Source of the DNA: Constrictibacter sp. MBR-5
GTDB lineage: Bacteria; Pseudomonadota; Alphaproteobacteria; JAJUGE01
DNA: 64,000 nucleotides
Direction: 5' to 3'
Assembly (NCBI RefSeq): GCF_040549485.1
Contig: NZ_JBEPTK010000004.1
Span: 1-64,000, forward strand
Positions 40,382 to 49,432 of this stretch are shown here, one piece after another. The position numbers and the translations under genes are program-made. A model generated the notes under the pieces. The model was given only the letters and a program-made list of their open reading frames with translations, ran no database searches and was not told the DNA's origin. The stretch's first letter is position 1. Every line of letters begins with the position of its first letter.

Positions 40382-41782
40382 TCAGGAGACGCCCGGCGGC
40401 GTGTGGCGGTGCCATTCGGTCGCCTGTTCGTATGCCCAGCCGATCCGCAGCGCCGTCGCTTCGTCGTAGCCGCGGCAGAGGATCTGCAGCGACGTCGGCA
40501 ACCCGCCGGCGGTAAAGCCGTTCGGCAGCGAGAGGCCGCACATCTCGACGAAGTTGCCCATGCGCGTCAGCGTCGCCGGCGTCTTTCCCTCGTCGATTCC
40601 GGCCACTGGCAGCGCGGCCGAGGTGGTCGTCGGGGTCAGCAGGGCGTCGATACCTTCCATCGCCTCCAGCATGGCCTGCCGCAGGCGCCGCTGCAGCCGC
40701 AGGGTCAGGACATAGTCCTGCGCGCTGAAGGACTTCCCGGCGAGCACGCGCTCGCGGACGTGCCGGTCGAGCGCCAGGTTGCCGTGCTCCACCGTCTCGC
40801 GCAGGTTGGCATACCCCTCCGAGGCGATGATGGTGGCCACGGGGGCGGCATAGGCGGCGATGTGCAGCGGCAGTTCGATCGGAACGATCGTCGCGCCGAG
40901 CGATTCCAGGCGACGGAGCGATTCGTCGTAGTTCGCCAGGACCTCCGGATCGATGCCTTCGCGTTCGGCGGCCGGCAGTGCGGCGAGACGAAGTCCCGCA
41001 ACGCCGCGGCGCAGGGGCGCCAGCACATCGGCATTGTCGCGCCGCAACGTGTTCGGGTCCTTCGGGTCCGGTCCCTGCAGGGCGTCGAACAGAAGCGCCG
41101 CATCCTCGACCGAGCGCGTCATCGGGCCGATGGTGTCGAGCGTCTCGGACAGGGGCAGCACCCCCCAGGTCGAGATCCTGCCGACGGTGGTCTTCAGGCC
41201 GACGATGCCGCAGAAGCTGGCCGGGAGCCGCACGGACCCGCCGGTATCCGTGCCGATGGCCGCCGCCGTCAGGCCGGCGGCGACCGCGACACCCGAACCG
41301 CAGCTCGACCCGCCCGGAACCCTGTGCTCGTCCATGTCCCACGGGTTCCAGGGCGTTCCCATATGCTGGTTGGTTCCCCAGCCGCCATAGGCGAACTCGA
41401 CGGTCAGCACCTTGCCGATCACGATCATGCCGGCGGCAATCAGCCGGTGGACGATGGTCGCCGTGACCTGGGAACGCCGGTCGCGCCATGCCGCCGATCC
41501 GCCGGTGGTGACGCGGCCTTCCATCTCGACCAGATCCTTGAGCGCGATCGGCACGCCGTGGAGCGGACCGATGCGATGGCCGGACCGGATCGCCTTCTCC
41601 GCACCCTCCGCCGCCTGACGCGCCTGATCGGCATAGACGTCGACGAAAGCCCCCAGCTTGCCGTCCAGCGCGCCGATACGATCGAGATACGTCTCGGTGA
41701 GCGCCACCGGCGACGCCGCACCGGAGGCGAAGGCCGCCGAGATCTGGTGAATCGGGGCGAACGGCGAGAGGGAAGCTGGCAT
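40382..41782 (-). CDS. Amidase (amidase-signature family), 466 aa
   Basis: The Ser-cisSer-Lys triad is visible: Lys in PIALKDLVEMEG, the signature GGSSCGSGVAVAAGLTAAAI and Ser in GTDTGGSVRLPASFCG. Length and motifs are those of amidase-signature hydrolases, which hydrolyse amides to acids and ammonia; substrate cannot be read. ATG 41782 has GGAG about 8 bases upstream; 32 extra in-frame codons upstream are Arg/Ser-rich and unlikely to be translated. A nitrile hydratase accessory gene 9 kb away is a possible functional link, but that is weak. Confidence 0.9.
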   Translation of the reverse strand: MPASLSPFAPIHQISAAFASGAASPVALTETYLDRIGALDGKLGAFVDVYADQARQAAEGAEKAIRSGHRIGPLHGVPIALKDLVEMEGRVTTGGSAAWRDRRSQVTATIVHRLIAAGMIVIGKVLTVEFAYGGWGTNQHMGTPWNPWDMDEHRVPGGSSCGSGVAVAAGLTAAAIGTDTGGSVRLPASFCGIVGLKTTVGRISTWGVLPLSETLDTIGPMTRSVEDAALLFDALQGPDPKDPNTLRRDNADVLAPLRRGVAGLRLAALPAAEREGIDPEVLANYDESLRRLESLGATIVPIELPLHIAAYAAPVATIIASEGYANLRETVEHGNLALDRHVRERVLAGKSFSAQDYVLTLRLQRRLRQAMLEAMEGIDALLTPTTTSAALPVAGIDEGKTPATLTRMGNFVEMCGLSLPNGFTAGGLPTSLQILCRGYDEATALRIGWAYEQATEWHRHTPPGVS

Positions 41783-41994
41783 GCGTACTTCTCCATGGAG
41801 AGAGACCGACCGCTCCCGACGCGCGCGGGCCGCGAGAGGCGGATCAACACTGCGTGAATCAGGCGGAAATTCACACATACGAGCGGCAGCTGGTTATTCT
41901 GCACCCTCGGAGGACCTTAGCCAATGCGCGGATACCCGACGGTCGGCGTCGACCCGGATCGTGGTCGCAACCAGTCACGGTACGCTGGCCCGGA

Positions 41995-44625
41995 ATGACC
42001 GTGCGGCTCAAGAGTCCGCGCTTCCGTGAGATCATCGTCGCCGGCTGTGCGATTGCGCTGGCGGGAGCGACGGGGCTCGGACTTCTCGCATCATGGTGGA
42101 GATCAGGCGACCTGGGCTGGCTGCTCGCCCTGGCCGGACAGGCGACGGCGGTGACGGTCTTCATACTGCTCTGGCGGCGGCACGTCCGGGTCGAGGAGGT
42201 GCGCGAAAGTCTGCGCCATAGCGAACTTCTGTATGCCGCGCTCTTCGAGACGGTCCAGGAAGGCATATTCCTGACCGACGCCGCCTTCAACGTGGAATTC
42301 GTCAACGATCGCCTGCTCGAGATGACCGGCCGCGAGCGTGACGAGGTGATCGGACGCTCGATCGCGACCTTCGTGGACCCCGAAGATCGGGCGTTCGTCG
42401 CTGCGCGACTCGCCGCACGCGCCCAGGGAAAACGCGAAAACTACGAGTTGCGGGTCCCGAAGAAGGACGGCGGACACTTCCTCGCGAACATCAGCGCCAG
42501 CCCACGGGTGGCAGCGGACGGCACGTTTCGCGGCACGCTGGTGACGGTGGTCGACGCCACGAAACAGGCGATCGCGGACGAGCGCCAGAGCGCGCTGCGC
42601 AACGGCGAGCAGCATGCCATCGCGACGGTCGCCCAGATCGCGCTGGAGGACCGCAGCCTGGATCGGCTTTTTCCCGCGGCTGCCCGGGCGACCTTCGACG
42701 CGCTCGGGCTCGATCTCTGCAACATTTACAGGATGGCCGCCGACCAGGACAGCCTGGAGATCCAGGCAAGGGTGGGATGGCCCGACGGAGTGCCGGCCCG
42801 GCAGTCCGTATCGGCACGCGGCTATTCGCTGTCCGCCCGCGCCCTGGACCAGAGGGAGCCGCTGATCGTCGACGACCTCCGCCGCGACGACAGCCTGAAG
42901 AGCGTCGACGACCTGCTGGAGCGCGGCATCCGGTCGAGCCTGGTCGCCGTGATACGCCTGAACGAAGGCGTCTTCGGCGTCATCGGCTGCCATAGCCTTC
43001 GACCGTCCCGGTTCTCCAAGGGGGACGCCACCTTCGTCCAGGCAATGGCCTATGTCCTGGCGACGGCGATCAGCCGCTGCAGGGACGCCGAAGCGCTGAA
43101 GGACGAGAGGGTAAGGCTCCAGGGCATCCTAGACACGACGGCGGACGCGATCGTAACGCTCGACGGGAGCGGGTGCATCGAGCAGGTCAACGCCGCCGCC
43201 GAAACGATATTCGGCCATACCGGGGGCTCGCTCTGCGGCAGCCGCATCTCCCGGATCCTTCCGGAGTGCGACCCGGACTTCGTGGACGGCATGGACGGCC
43301 GGGCAACCGGCCTCAACGCCGACACAGTCGGCCTGCGCGCCGACGCGATCCGCTTTCCGGTGGAGCTGTCGGCGGGTGTCGTCAGGCTCGGCGGCGAGCG
43401 CCGCGCCATACTGACCATTCGCGACGTTTCACAGCGGCATGCGGCAGAGGACCAGCTCCGCCAGGCGCAGAAAATGGATGCGGTCGGACAGCTCACCGGC
43501 GGCATCGCCCATGATTTCAACAATCTCCTGACCGTCATCGTCGGCAATGCCGAACTTCTGGCGGACGCATTGGCCCACGACCGCGGTCTGCACGACATGG
43601 CGGATCAGGTGCTGCAGGCGGCGGAGCGCGGCGCCAGCCTGACCCGCCGCCTCCTCGCCTTCTCCCGCAGGCAGACGCTCCAGCCGGCGCGAATCGACCT
43701 CCGGGAGACGATGGTCGCTATGACGGACATGCTCCGCCGCACCCTGGGCGGCAATATCGAGATCAGGTTCGACGCCCAGCCCGACCTGTGGTCGACCTCG
43801 GTCGACCGGGCCCAGTTCGAGACGGCGGTGCTGAACCTGGCGCTGAATGCCCGGGACGCGATGGCGCAGGGCGGCAGGCTGACGATCACGGCCCGGAATG
43901 CCACCATCGCCGAGGACCCGGCGAGACCGCAGGACGAGATCGCACCCGGCGACTATGTCGCCCTCGCCGTGTCCGATACCGGAACGGGCATGAGTCGCGA
44001 CGTCGCCGCACGGGCGTTCGAGCCGTTCTTCACTACGAAAGACGTCGGCAAGGGCACCGGCCTGGGCTTGAGCATGGTCTACGGCTTCGTCAAGCAGTCC
44101 GGCGGACATGTGACGATCGACTCGGCGCCGCAAAGGGGCGCGACAGTGACCATCTACATGCCGCGCGCCCGGTCCGCCGAACAGCCGGAGCGCGAACGGC
44201 CCGGCCCGTCCGGCGACGCCGCCGGCAGCGGCGAAACCGTCCTCGTGGTCGAAGACGATCCGGGCGTCCGGCGGCAGGCGGTCGACAAGCTCGTCGCGCT
44301 GGGCTACCGGGTCATCGAGGCGTCGGACGGCAACGCCGCTCTCCAGCGCCTCGCGGCCGACGATCCGATCGATCTTCTGTTCACCGACCTGGTGATGCCG
44401 GGCGGCGTCAGCGGGCTCGCGGTCGCACGGCGCGCGCGCGATCTGCGCCCGACCCTTCCCGTTCTCTTCACGTCCGGCTATCCGACCAGCACCATTGCCG
44501 ACGCCACGGGGGAAGAACCGAACGTTGCGGTGCTGCTCAAGCCCTATCGGAAAGCCGAGCTGGCACGCCTGATCCGCGATGCTCTCGACGGACGTCTTTC
44601 GCAAACCGCGCACGTCGACGCCTGA
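41995..44625 (+). CDS. Hybrid histidine kinase: membrane segments-PAS-GAF-PAS-HisKA-HATPase-REC, 876 aa
   Basis: Two hydrophobic helices near residues 15-65 (IIVAGCAIALAGATGLGLLA) lead to a PAS domain (LYAALFETVQEGIFLTDAAF), a GAF domain (about 205-355) and a second PAS (GILDTTADAIVTLDGSGCIE). The HisKA site is GGIAHDFNNLLTVIVGNAEL with His at about 506; the ATPase part has NLALNARDAM and GTGLGLSMVYGFVKQSGGHV. A C-terminal receiver carries the phosphoacceptor Asp near 798 in LLFTDLVMPGG. It is a complex-kinase type found with blue-light or small-molecule sensing, but no LOV Cys motif is present. The start was placed at ATG 41995. Confidence 0.9.
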   Translation: MTVRLKSPRFREIIVAGCAIALAGATGLGLLASWWRSGDLGWLLALAGQATAVTVFILLWRRHVRVEEVRESLRHSELLYAALFETVQEGIFLTDAAFNVEFVNDRLLEMTGRERDEVIGRSIATFVDPEDRAFVAARLAARAQGKRENYELRVPKKDGGHFLANISASPRVAADGTFRGTLVTVVDATKQAIADERQSALRNGEQHAIATVAQIALEDRSLDRLFPAAARATFDALGLDLCNIYRMAADQDSLEIQARVGWPDGVPARQSVSARGYSLSARALDQREPLIVDDLRRDDSLKSVDDLLERGIRSSLVAVIRLNEGVFGVIGCHSLRPSRFSKGDATFVQAMAYVLATAISRCRDAEALKDERVRLQGILDTTADAIVTLDGSGCIEQVNAAAETIFGHTGGSLCGSRISRILPECDPDFVDGMDGRATGLNADTVGLRADAIRFPVELSAGVVRLGGERRAILTIRDVSQRHAAEDQLRQAQKMDAVGQLTGGIAHDFNNLLTVIVGNAELLADALAHDRGLHDMADQVLQAAERGASLTRRLLAFSRRQTLQPARIDLRETMVAMTDMLRRTLGGNIEIRFDAQPDLWSTSVDRAQFETAVLNLALNARDAMAQGGRLTITARNATIAEDPARPQDEIAPGDYVALAVSDTGTGMSRDVAARAFEPFFTTKDVGKGTGLGLSMVYGFVKQSGGHVTIDSAPQRGATVTIYMPRARSAEQPERERPGPSGDAAGSGETVLVVEDDPGVRRQAVDKLVALGYRVIEASDGNAALQRLAADDPIDLLFTDLVMPGGVSGLAVARRARDLRPTLPVLFTSGYPTSTIADATGEEPNVAVLLKPYRKAELARLIRDALDGRLSQTAHVDA

Positions 44626-44703
44626 ACCGCATCGCCGACGCAGACGGTCGTGGCCATGGTGGGTTGCCCCTGTGAGACCCGCAGCTTCCTGCTAAAACGG
44701 CGC

Positions 44704-46017
44704 ATGATCAGCGCGCAGAGCATCAAGCCCCCGCCCCACCCGCACTCCGCCAAACCGGCCCCCACCCGGCGCATCCAGTTGCGGACGCTCGTCCTGATCC
44801 GGTGGATCGCCATCGCCGGCCAAGCGCTGACGCTGCTCCTCGTCGACCTGGGCCTCGACTTCGACGTGCCGCTCGTCCCGGCGCTCGGCATCGTCGGCGC
44901 GTCGGTGGCGATGAACCTTGCGGTCATCCTGCGCTTCGGCAACGGCGGGCGGCTGGGCGAGCGGGCGGCGACCTGGCACCTCGCCTTCGACGTGCTGCAA
45001 CTTGCTGCCCTCCTCTATCTGACGGGCGGATTGCGCAATCCCTTCTGCCCCCTGCTGCTGGCGCCGGTGACGGTTTCGGCCAGCATCCTGTCGGGCCGGA
45101 GTACGATCGCCCTCTGCGCGCTCGCGATCGCGGCCGCGTCGCTGCTCGCCGTCGAACACTGGCCGCTGCCCTGGGACGGTCCGCCGCCGGAACTGCCGCT
45201 GCCCTACGTGACCGGAGTGTGGGCGGCGCTCGTCTGCGGGATCGGTTTCATCGCGACCTACGTCGCGCGCGTTGCGACGGACGCCCGGCGCATGTCGGAC
45301 GCCCTGGCCGCCACGCAGCTCGCCCTGTCCCGCGAACAGCGCGTATCGTCGCTCGGGACGCTGGCGGCTGCGGCTGCACACGAACTGGGCACGCCGCTCG
45401 CGACCATCGCCGTCGTCGCCCGCGAACTCGCGAGCGACCTGCCGGAGGACAGCCCGCAACGCGAGGATGCGGAACTGCTCCTCAGCCAGACGGCGCGCTG
45501 CCGCGACATCCTCGCCGAACTGGCGCGACGCCCCGACACGGCCGAGACGTTCCTGCGCATGGCGCTGGGCGACCTGATCGAGGAGGCCGCCGCACCGCAT
45601 CGCCGGCCGGACGTGGAACTCGCGGTGCTGCGCGAGACGCCGGACGATTCGCCCGAACCGCATCTGGCCCGCACACCCGAAATCGTCCACGGATTGGGAA
45701 ACTTCCTCGCCAATGCACAACAATTCGCCTACAGCGAGGTGACGGTCGACGTGACCTGGACCGCGCGAGAGGTGACCGTGCGCATCGCGGACGACGGCCC
45801 GGGCTTTCCGCTTCAGCTCCTCGGCCGGCTGGGCGAACCGTATCTTTCCAGCCGCAGCGGCGATACCGAGCATATGGGCCTGGGCATCTTCATCGCGCAG
45901 ACCTTGCTGGAGCGGACCGGAGCGCGGGTCTCGTTCACGAACGCGCCCGAAGGCGGGGCGGAAGTTGCGGTCACGTGGCCGCGCGCCATATTCGATACAT
46001 CGAACGAGGGGGGATGA
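44704..46017 (+). CDS. regB: RegB/PrrB/ActS-type redox sensor histidine kinase
   Basis: Six hydrophobic helices at about 25-185 include the conserved GGLRNPF heptad that binds quinone in RegB. The H-box AAAHELGTPLATIAVVARE has His226 (start at ATG 44704). The redox-box cysteine is Cys266 in TARCRDILAEL, near-identical in position to Cys265 of Rhodobacter RegB. The ATPase end has LGNFLANAQQFA and MGLGIFIAQTLLERTGA. It controls genes for aerobic-anaerobic switching with RegA. The stop overlaps the regA start, so the pair is cotranslated. Confidence 0.95.
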   Translation: MISAQSIKPPPHPHSAKPAPTRRIQLRTLVLIRWIAIAGQALTLLLVDLGLDFDVPLVPALGIVGASVAMNLAVILRFGNGGRLGERAATWHLAFDVLQLAALLYLTGGLRNPFCPLLLAPVTVSASILSGRSTIALCALAIAAASLLAVEHWPLPWDGPPPELPLPYVTGVWAALVCGIGFIATYVARVATDARRMSDALAATQLALSREQRVSSLGTLAAAAAHELGTPLATIAVVARELASDLPEDSPQREDAELLLSQTARCRDILAELARRPDTAETFLRMALGDLIEEAAAPHRRPDVELAVLRETPDDSPEPHLARTPEIVHGLGNFLANAQQFAYSEVTVDVTWTAREVTVRIADDGPGFPLQLLGRLGEPYLSSRSGDTEHMGLGIFIAQTLLERTGARVSFTNAPEGGAEVAVTWPRAIFDTSNEGG

Positions 46018-46571
46018 TGCAGGACGCCGCCACTCACGGGGAAAAGGCCCGCACGCTGCTGATCGTCGAGGACGATCAGGTCTTTCTCACGCGCCTGGCA
46101 CGCGCGATGGAACGGCGCGGCTTCACCGTCCGCACCGCGGAGAGCGTCGCCGACGGCGTGGTCGCGGCGCGGGAGGACGCGCCGAATTTTGCGATCGTCG
46201 ATCTGCGGCTCGGCGACGGCAGCGGCCTCGACGTCGTCACCACGCTGCGGGAGGTGAAGCCCGACATCCGCATCATCGTCCTGACCGGCTACGGCAACAT
46301 CGCCACCGCCGTCGCGGCCGTGAAGGCCGGTGCGGTCGACTATCTCAGCAAGCCGGCCGACGCCGACGCCATCGAGGCGGCGCTGCTGCAGAAGACGGAC
46401 GGCCCGCCGCCGACGCCCGAACGGCCGATGTCCGCCGACCGCGTACGCTGGGAACACATCCAGCGCGTGTTCGAGCAGTGCGACCGCAACGTCTCTGAGA
46501 CGGCACGCCAGCTTCGCATGCACCGGCGCACGCTCCAGCGCATCCTCGCCAAGCATGCGCCCCGCGAATGA
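46014..46571 (+). CDS. regA: RegA/PrrA/ActR-type response regulator, 185 aa
   Basis: The receiver has LLIVEDDQVFLTRLARAM, the phosphoacceptor Asp63 in FAIVDLRLGDGSG, Thr in IIVLTGYGNIATAV and Lys in AVDYLSKPADADA; the second part is a Fis-type helix-turn-helix (VSETARQLRMHRRTLQRILA). Asp63 and length are as in Rhodobacter RegA. The ATG at 46014 overlaps the regB stop; a second ATG follows at once. It would regulate respiration, electron transport and carbon or nitrogen fixation genes. Targets are not in view. Confidence 0.95.
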   Translation: MMQDAATHGEKARTLLIVEDDQVFLTRLARAMERRGFTVRTAESVADGVVAAREDAPNFAIVDLRLGDGSGLDVVTTLREVKPDIRIIVLTGYGNIATAVAAVKAGAVDYLSKPADADAIEAALLQKTDGPPPTPERPMSADRVRWEHIQRVFEQCDRNVSETARQLRMHRRTLQRILAKHAPRE

Positions 46572-46613
46572 CGCTTGCACGACGGGCCGGCTGACGCGGT
46601 CCGTTCCGCGGCG

Positions 46614-47381
46614 ATGATCGCGCGTTTCTTCAGGCCAGCCTCCAGGCATGGTCGCCGCCGCCCGCAATACGCGCTGCCGCCCGGCACGCGGGTCTACGCG
46701 GTCGGCGACATCCACGGCCGGGCCGACCTGCTCGCCCGGCTGCACGCGCTGATCCGCCGCGACGCCGCCGCATCCGCAGCGGAGCGCAACGTCCTCATCC
46801 ATGTCGGCGACTATGTCGACCGCGGCCTGCAGTCCCGCCAGGTCCTGGAGATGCTGGCGGGCGATGCGATGCCCGCCTTCGAACGCGTCGACCTGATCGG
46901 CAACCACGACGCCTGGATGCTGAGATTCCTCGACGACCCTGCCATCGCACCGGCCTGGCTGGCCAACGGCGGGCTGGAGACGCTCCTGAGCTACGGCGTG
47001 GGGCGGGCGGCGGACGCCGCGCCGGACGAACGGCATGCCCGGATGAGCCGCGACCTCGCGGCCGCCCTGCCGGCAGCGCATCTCGACTTCCTGCGCAACC
47101 TGCAACGGACGCACCGCGAGGGAGACTATGTCTTCGTCCATGCCGGCATCCGCCCTGGCGTCGCACTCGACGATCAGGAGCCGGACGACCTGCTCTGGAT
47201 CCGCGAGCCGTTCCTCGATGACGATCGCGACCACGGCCTCGTCGTGGTGCACGGCCACACCATCGCCGAGAGACCCGAAGTCTTCGACAACCGCATCGGC
47301 ATCGATACCGGCGCCTTCGCCACCGGGCGACTGACCTGTCTGGTGCTGGAGGGCGCCGACCACCGCTTCCTGCAAACCTGA
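46614..47381 (+). CDS. Serine/threonine-type metallophosphatase, 255 aa
   Basis: The family motifs stand in order: VYAVGDIHGRADLL, IHVGDYVDRGLQSRQ, DLIGNHDAWML, a DYVFVHAGIRPGV block and VVVHGHTIAERPE, with metal ligands Asp and His at each. This is the PPP-like bacterial metallophosphatase family (PrpA-like), which may act on proteins or bis-nucleotides. Arg-rich N-terminus. It follows regA by 42 bases and may be cotranscribed with it. Confidence 0.9.
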   Translation: MIARFFRPASRHGRRRPQYALPPGTRVYAVGDIHGRADLLARLHALIRRDAAASAAERNVLIHVGDYVDRGLQSRQVLEMLAGDAMPAFERVDLIGNHDAWMLRFLDDPAIAPAWLANGGLETLLSYGVGRAADAAPDERHARMSRDLAAALPAAHLDFLRNLQRTHREGDYVFVHAGIRPGVALDDQEPDDLLWIREPFLDDDRDHGLVVVHGHTIAERPEVFDNRIGIDTGAFATGRLTCLVLEGADHRFLQT

Positions 47382-47391
47382 GCGACCTTCC

Positions 47392-47832
47392 TCACCCTTC
47401 CGGATCGAGCAATCGGTGCAGCCGACCGCTCGCCGACAGCGCGAAGCGCAGCAGCAGGTGGCGCCGCCGCGCCGGCGCCAGACGAAGCGACGGCGACACC
47501 CGCAGGATCGCCCCGTCCCAGGCGTCGGCGACGATCAGCCCGCAGCTGTCGGGCACCAGCTCCTGCGGAAAATCGGCCGGCACGGCGAAATAGAAGGCGT
47601 CGCACCACTCCAGATACTCCGGCCACTTCCCGTCGCCGCGGAAGTCGACGATCGACGTCTTCACCTCCACCGCGATCATCGTCCCGTCGCTCGCCAGCGC
47701 GAACAGGTCGACGCGCCGGCCGGTGCGGAGCGAAAACTCCTGGACGACCCCGTACCCCATCGCCCGCAGTAGTCGCCCGGTGCCGCGCGTGACCTGCAGT
47801 GTGCGCTCCGGCGCGGTGCTGCCGTCGAGCAT
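47392..47832 (-). CDS. mmcB: MmcB-family DNA repair protein, 146 aa
   Basis: The domain is a PD-(D/E)xK-like fold: VTRGTGRLLRAMGYGVVQEF, then RRVDLFALASDGTMIAVEVK with Asp and E-x-K, KTSIVDFRGDGKWPEYLEWC and CDAFYFAVPADFP. Alphaproteobacterial MmcB proteins were linked to mutagenic DNA damage repair and cell survival after damage in Caulobacter. It lies in a group with udgX and trmB on the same strand, so the first two may act in one DNA-repair unit. Confidence 0.85.
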   Translation of the reverse strand: MLDGSTAPERTLQVTRGTGRLLRAMGYGVVQEFSLRTGRRVDLFALASDGTMIAVEVKTSIVDFRGDGKWPEYLEWCDAFYFAVPADFPQELVPDSCGLIVADAWDGAILRVSPSLRLAPARRRHLLLRFALSASGRLHRLLDPEG

Positions 47833-47895
47833 CGTCCGCCGCCCGTGTTTCCTGTTTGTTCCAGATGCTCATCCTCTGCAAACGGGACGCCGGAG

Positions 47896-48564
47896 TCAAC
47901 CGGCGGCACCCGCCGGTCCGCGACGCGCCGCCTCGCCCACGCCACCCGCTTCCGCCGTTTCCCGTGCATGGCGGAGGTCCGCGACGAGGTCGCCATAGGC
48001 GCGCTCGCGGGCGTCGGACGGGCCGCGCAGGATGGCGGAGGGGTGGAGCGTGGCGAGGACGGGGTAGCCGCCCTCCGCCTTCAGGACCTGCCCCCGGCTC
48101 TTCGTGACGCGGAAACCCGTGCCCAGCAAGGCCTGGGCCGCCGTCGCACCGAGGCAGACCACCAGCGTCGGCGAGACCGCCGCGATCTCCGCCCCAAGCC
48201 ACGGCGCGCAGGCCCGGATTTCGTAGGACGACGGCTTGCTGTGTATGCGCCGCTTGCCGCGCGGCACCCATTTGAAGTGCTTCACCGCATTGGTGACGTA
48301 GGTTCCCGACCGGTCGATGCCGGCATCGGCGAGGGCCCGGTCGAGCAGCTTTCCCGCGGGGCCGACGAAGGGCCGCCCCTGGAGGTCCTCCTGGTCGCCA
48401 GGCTGCTCGCCCACGAGCATCAGAAGCGCGCCGCCGGCGCCTTCGCCGAAGACCGTCTGCGTGCCGCGCTCGTAGAGATCGCAGCCCCTGCAGCCCGCCG
48501 CCGCCTTGCGCAGCCGCGGCATCGTCGGGTTCTCTGGGATGAAGTCCGCCGCACTCTCGGCCAT
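47896..48564 (-). CDS. udgX: UdgX-type uracil-DNA glycosylase, 222 aa
   Basis: The UDG superfamily motifs GEQPGDQEDLQGRPFVGPAG (motif I), an Fe-S-type pattern of Cys residues (GCRGCDLYERG) and HPSAILR (motif II) are visible. The UdgX hallmark, the loop KRRIH in GKRRIHSKPSSYEIRACAPW, is present; its His makes the covalent bond with abasic DNA in UdgX of Mycobacterium. So this enzyme should remove uracil and stay bound to the site. It is followed by mmcB (63 bases). Confidence 0.9.
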   Translation of the reverse strand: MAESAADFIPENPTMPRLRKAAAGCRGCDLYERGTQTVFGEGAGGALLMLVGEQPGDQEDLQGRPFVGPAGKLLDRALADAGIDRSGTYVTNAVKHFKWVPRGKRRIHSKPSSYEIRACAPWLGAEIAAVSPTLVVCLGATAAQALLGTGFRVTKSRGQVLKAEGGYPVLATLHPSAILRGPSDARERAYGDLVADLRHARETAEAGGVGEAARRGPAGAAG

Positions 48565-48618
48565 TTCGCCTCTCCCGTCGTGTCGCTGGACGAAACACGC
48601 GGCAGGCTCGGCCGGTTC

Positions 48619-49305
48619 TCAGCGCGGGCGGCGCACGAAGGAGAGGTAGATCGGCTTGCGGCCCGTGATCGCCTTCTGCTCGTAGCGGGTCGGCGGCCAG
48701 TCGGCCGGCCGCTCGCGCCAGTCGCCCGGCCGCCTCGCCGTCCATTCGAACGCCGGATGCCGCAGGGTGTGCTCCAGCATCCAGCGCAGATAACCCATGT
48801 CGTCGGTCGCCAGGCGCAGTTCCGCGCCGTCGCGCATCAGCACGGCGAGCCGGTCGAGCGTCGCCGTCGAGACGATGCGGCGCTCGTGGTGGCGCGTCTT
48901 CGGCCAGGGGTCGGCGAACAGGATGAAGACACGCGACAGGCTGCCCGGCGTCAGGCGGTCGAGCAACGGGCGCACGTCGTCCGCGTGGATGCGCACGTTC
49001 GGTCGCGGTCGCTCGTCGAGATAGGAGAGCAGCCGCCCAACCCCGGAGAGGAACGGCTCGGCGCCGATGATGCCGACATCCGGGTTCGCGTCGGCCTGCC
49101 AGACCAGGTGCTCGCCGTTGCCGAAGCCGATTTCGAGCCACACCTCGCGCGGCGCGGGATCGAAGAGCGAGGCCGGCTCGAACGGCCCCTCGCCTTCCGG
49201 CATCGACAGCGCAGGCAGCATCGTGTCGAGCAGCGACTGGCGCGTCGGACGAAGCGGGCGGCCCTTGCGGCGGCCATAGAAGCGATGCTTTGGGGCGTCT
49301 GTCAT
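48619..49305 (-). CDS. trmB: tRNA (guanine-N7-)-methyltransferase TrmB, 228 aa
   Basis: A SAM-dependent Rossmann pattern is seen: VWLEIGFGNGEHLVWQADAN (motif I), GIIGAEPFLSGVGRLL, FILFADPWPKTRHHERRIVS (catalytic/RNA part) and ELRLATDDMGYLRWML, followed by TRYEQKAITGRKPIYLSFVR. It methylates G46 of tRNA. ATG 49305 was chosen, because upstream codons are Arg-rich and include a terminator. The downstream udgX gene follows after 54 bases. Confidence 0.95.
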   Translation of the reverse strand: MTDAPKHRFYGRRKGRPLRPTRQSLLDTMLPALSMPEGEGPFEPASLFDPAPREVWLEIGFGNGEHLVWQADANPDVGIIGAEPFLSGVGRLLSYLDERPRPNVRIHADDVRPLLDRLTPGSLSRVFILFADPWPKTRHHERRIVSTATLDRLAVLMRDGAELRLATDDMGYLRWMLEHTLRHPAFEWTARRPGDWRERPADWPPTRYEQKAITGRKPIYLSFVRRPR

Positions 49306-49335
49306 TCCGCGCCGTCGGAGGGCCGGTGCCCTGCC

Positions 49336-49368
49336 GGAAAAGAAAGATCGCCGGCATGACCGGCGATC
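49336..49368 (-). terminator. Intrinsic terminator between acyl-CoA dehydrogenase and trmB
   Basis: A perfect 9-bp stem GATCGCCGG (49346-49354) / CCGGCGATC (49360-49368) with a 5-base loop is followed on the minus strand by TTTCTTTT. Confidence 0.85.
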
Positions 49369-49432
49369 GAACAAAAGCCGCGTCGGGGCGGCAGGTCCGG
49401 CCCCGGCCTTGCGGCCGGAGCCTTACGCCGGG

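Noticed and set aside
40403-41857. 484-codon plus-strand frame opposite the amidase
   Set aside because: Arg/Gly-rich composition and no motif; the minus-strand amidase has its full signature.
41995-44625. LOV blue-light kinase
   Set aside because: The PAS domains lack the GRNCRFLQ-type cysteine motif of LOV domains.
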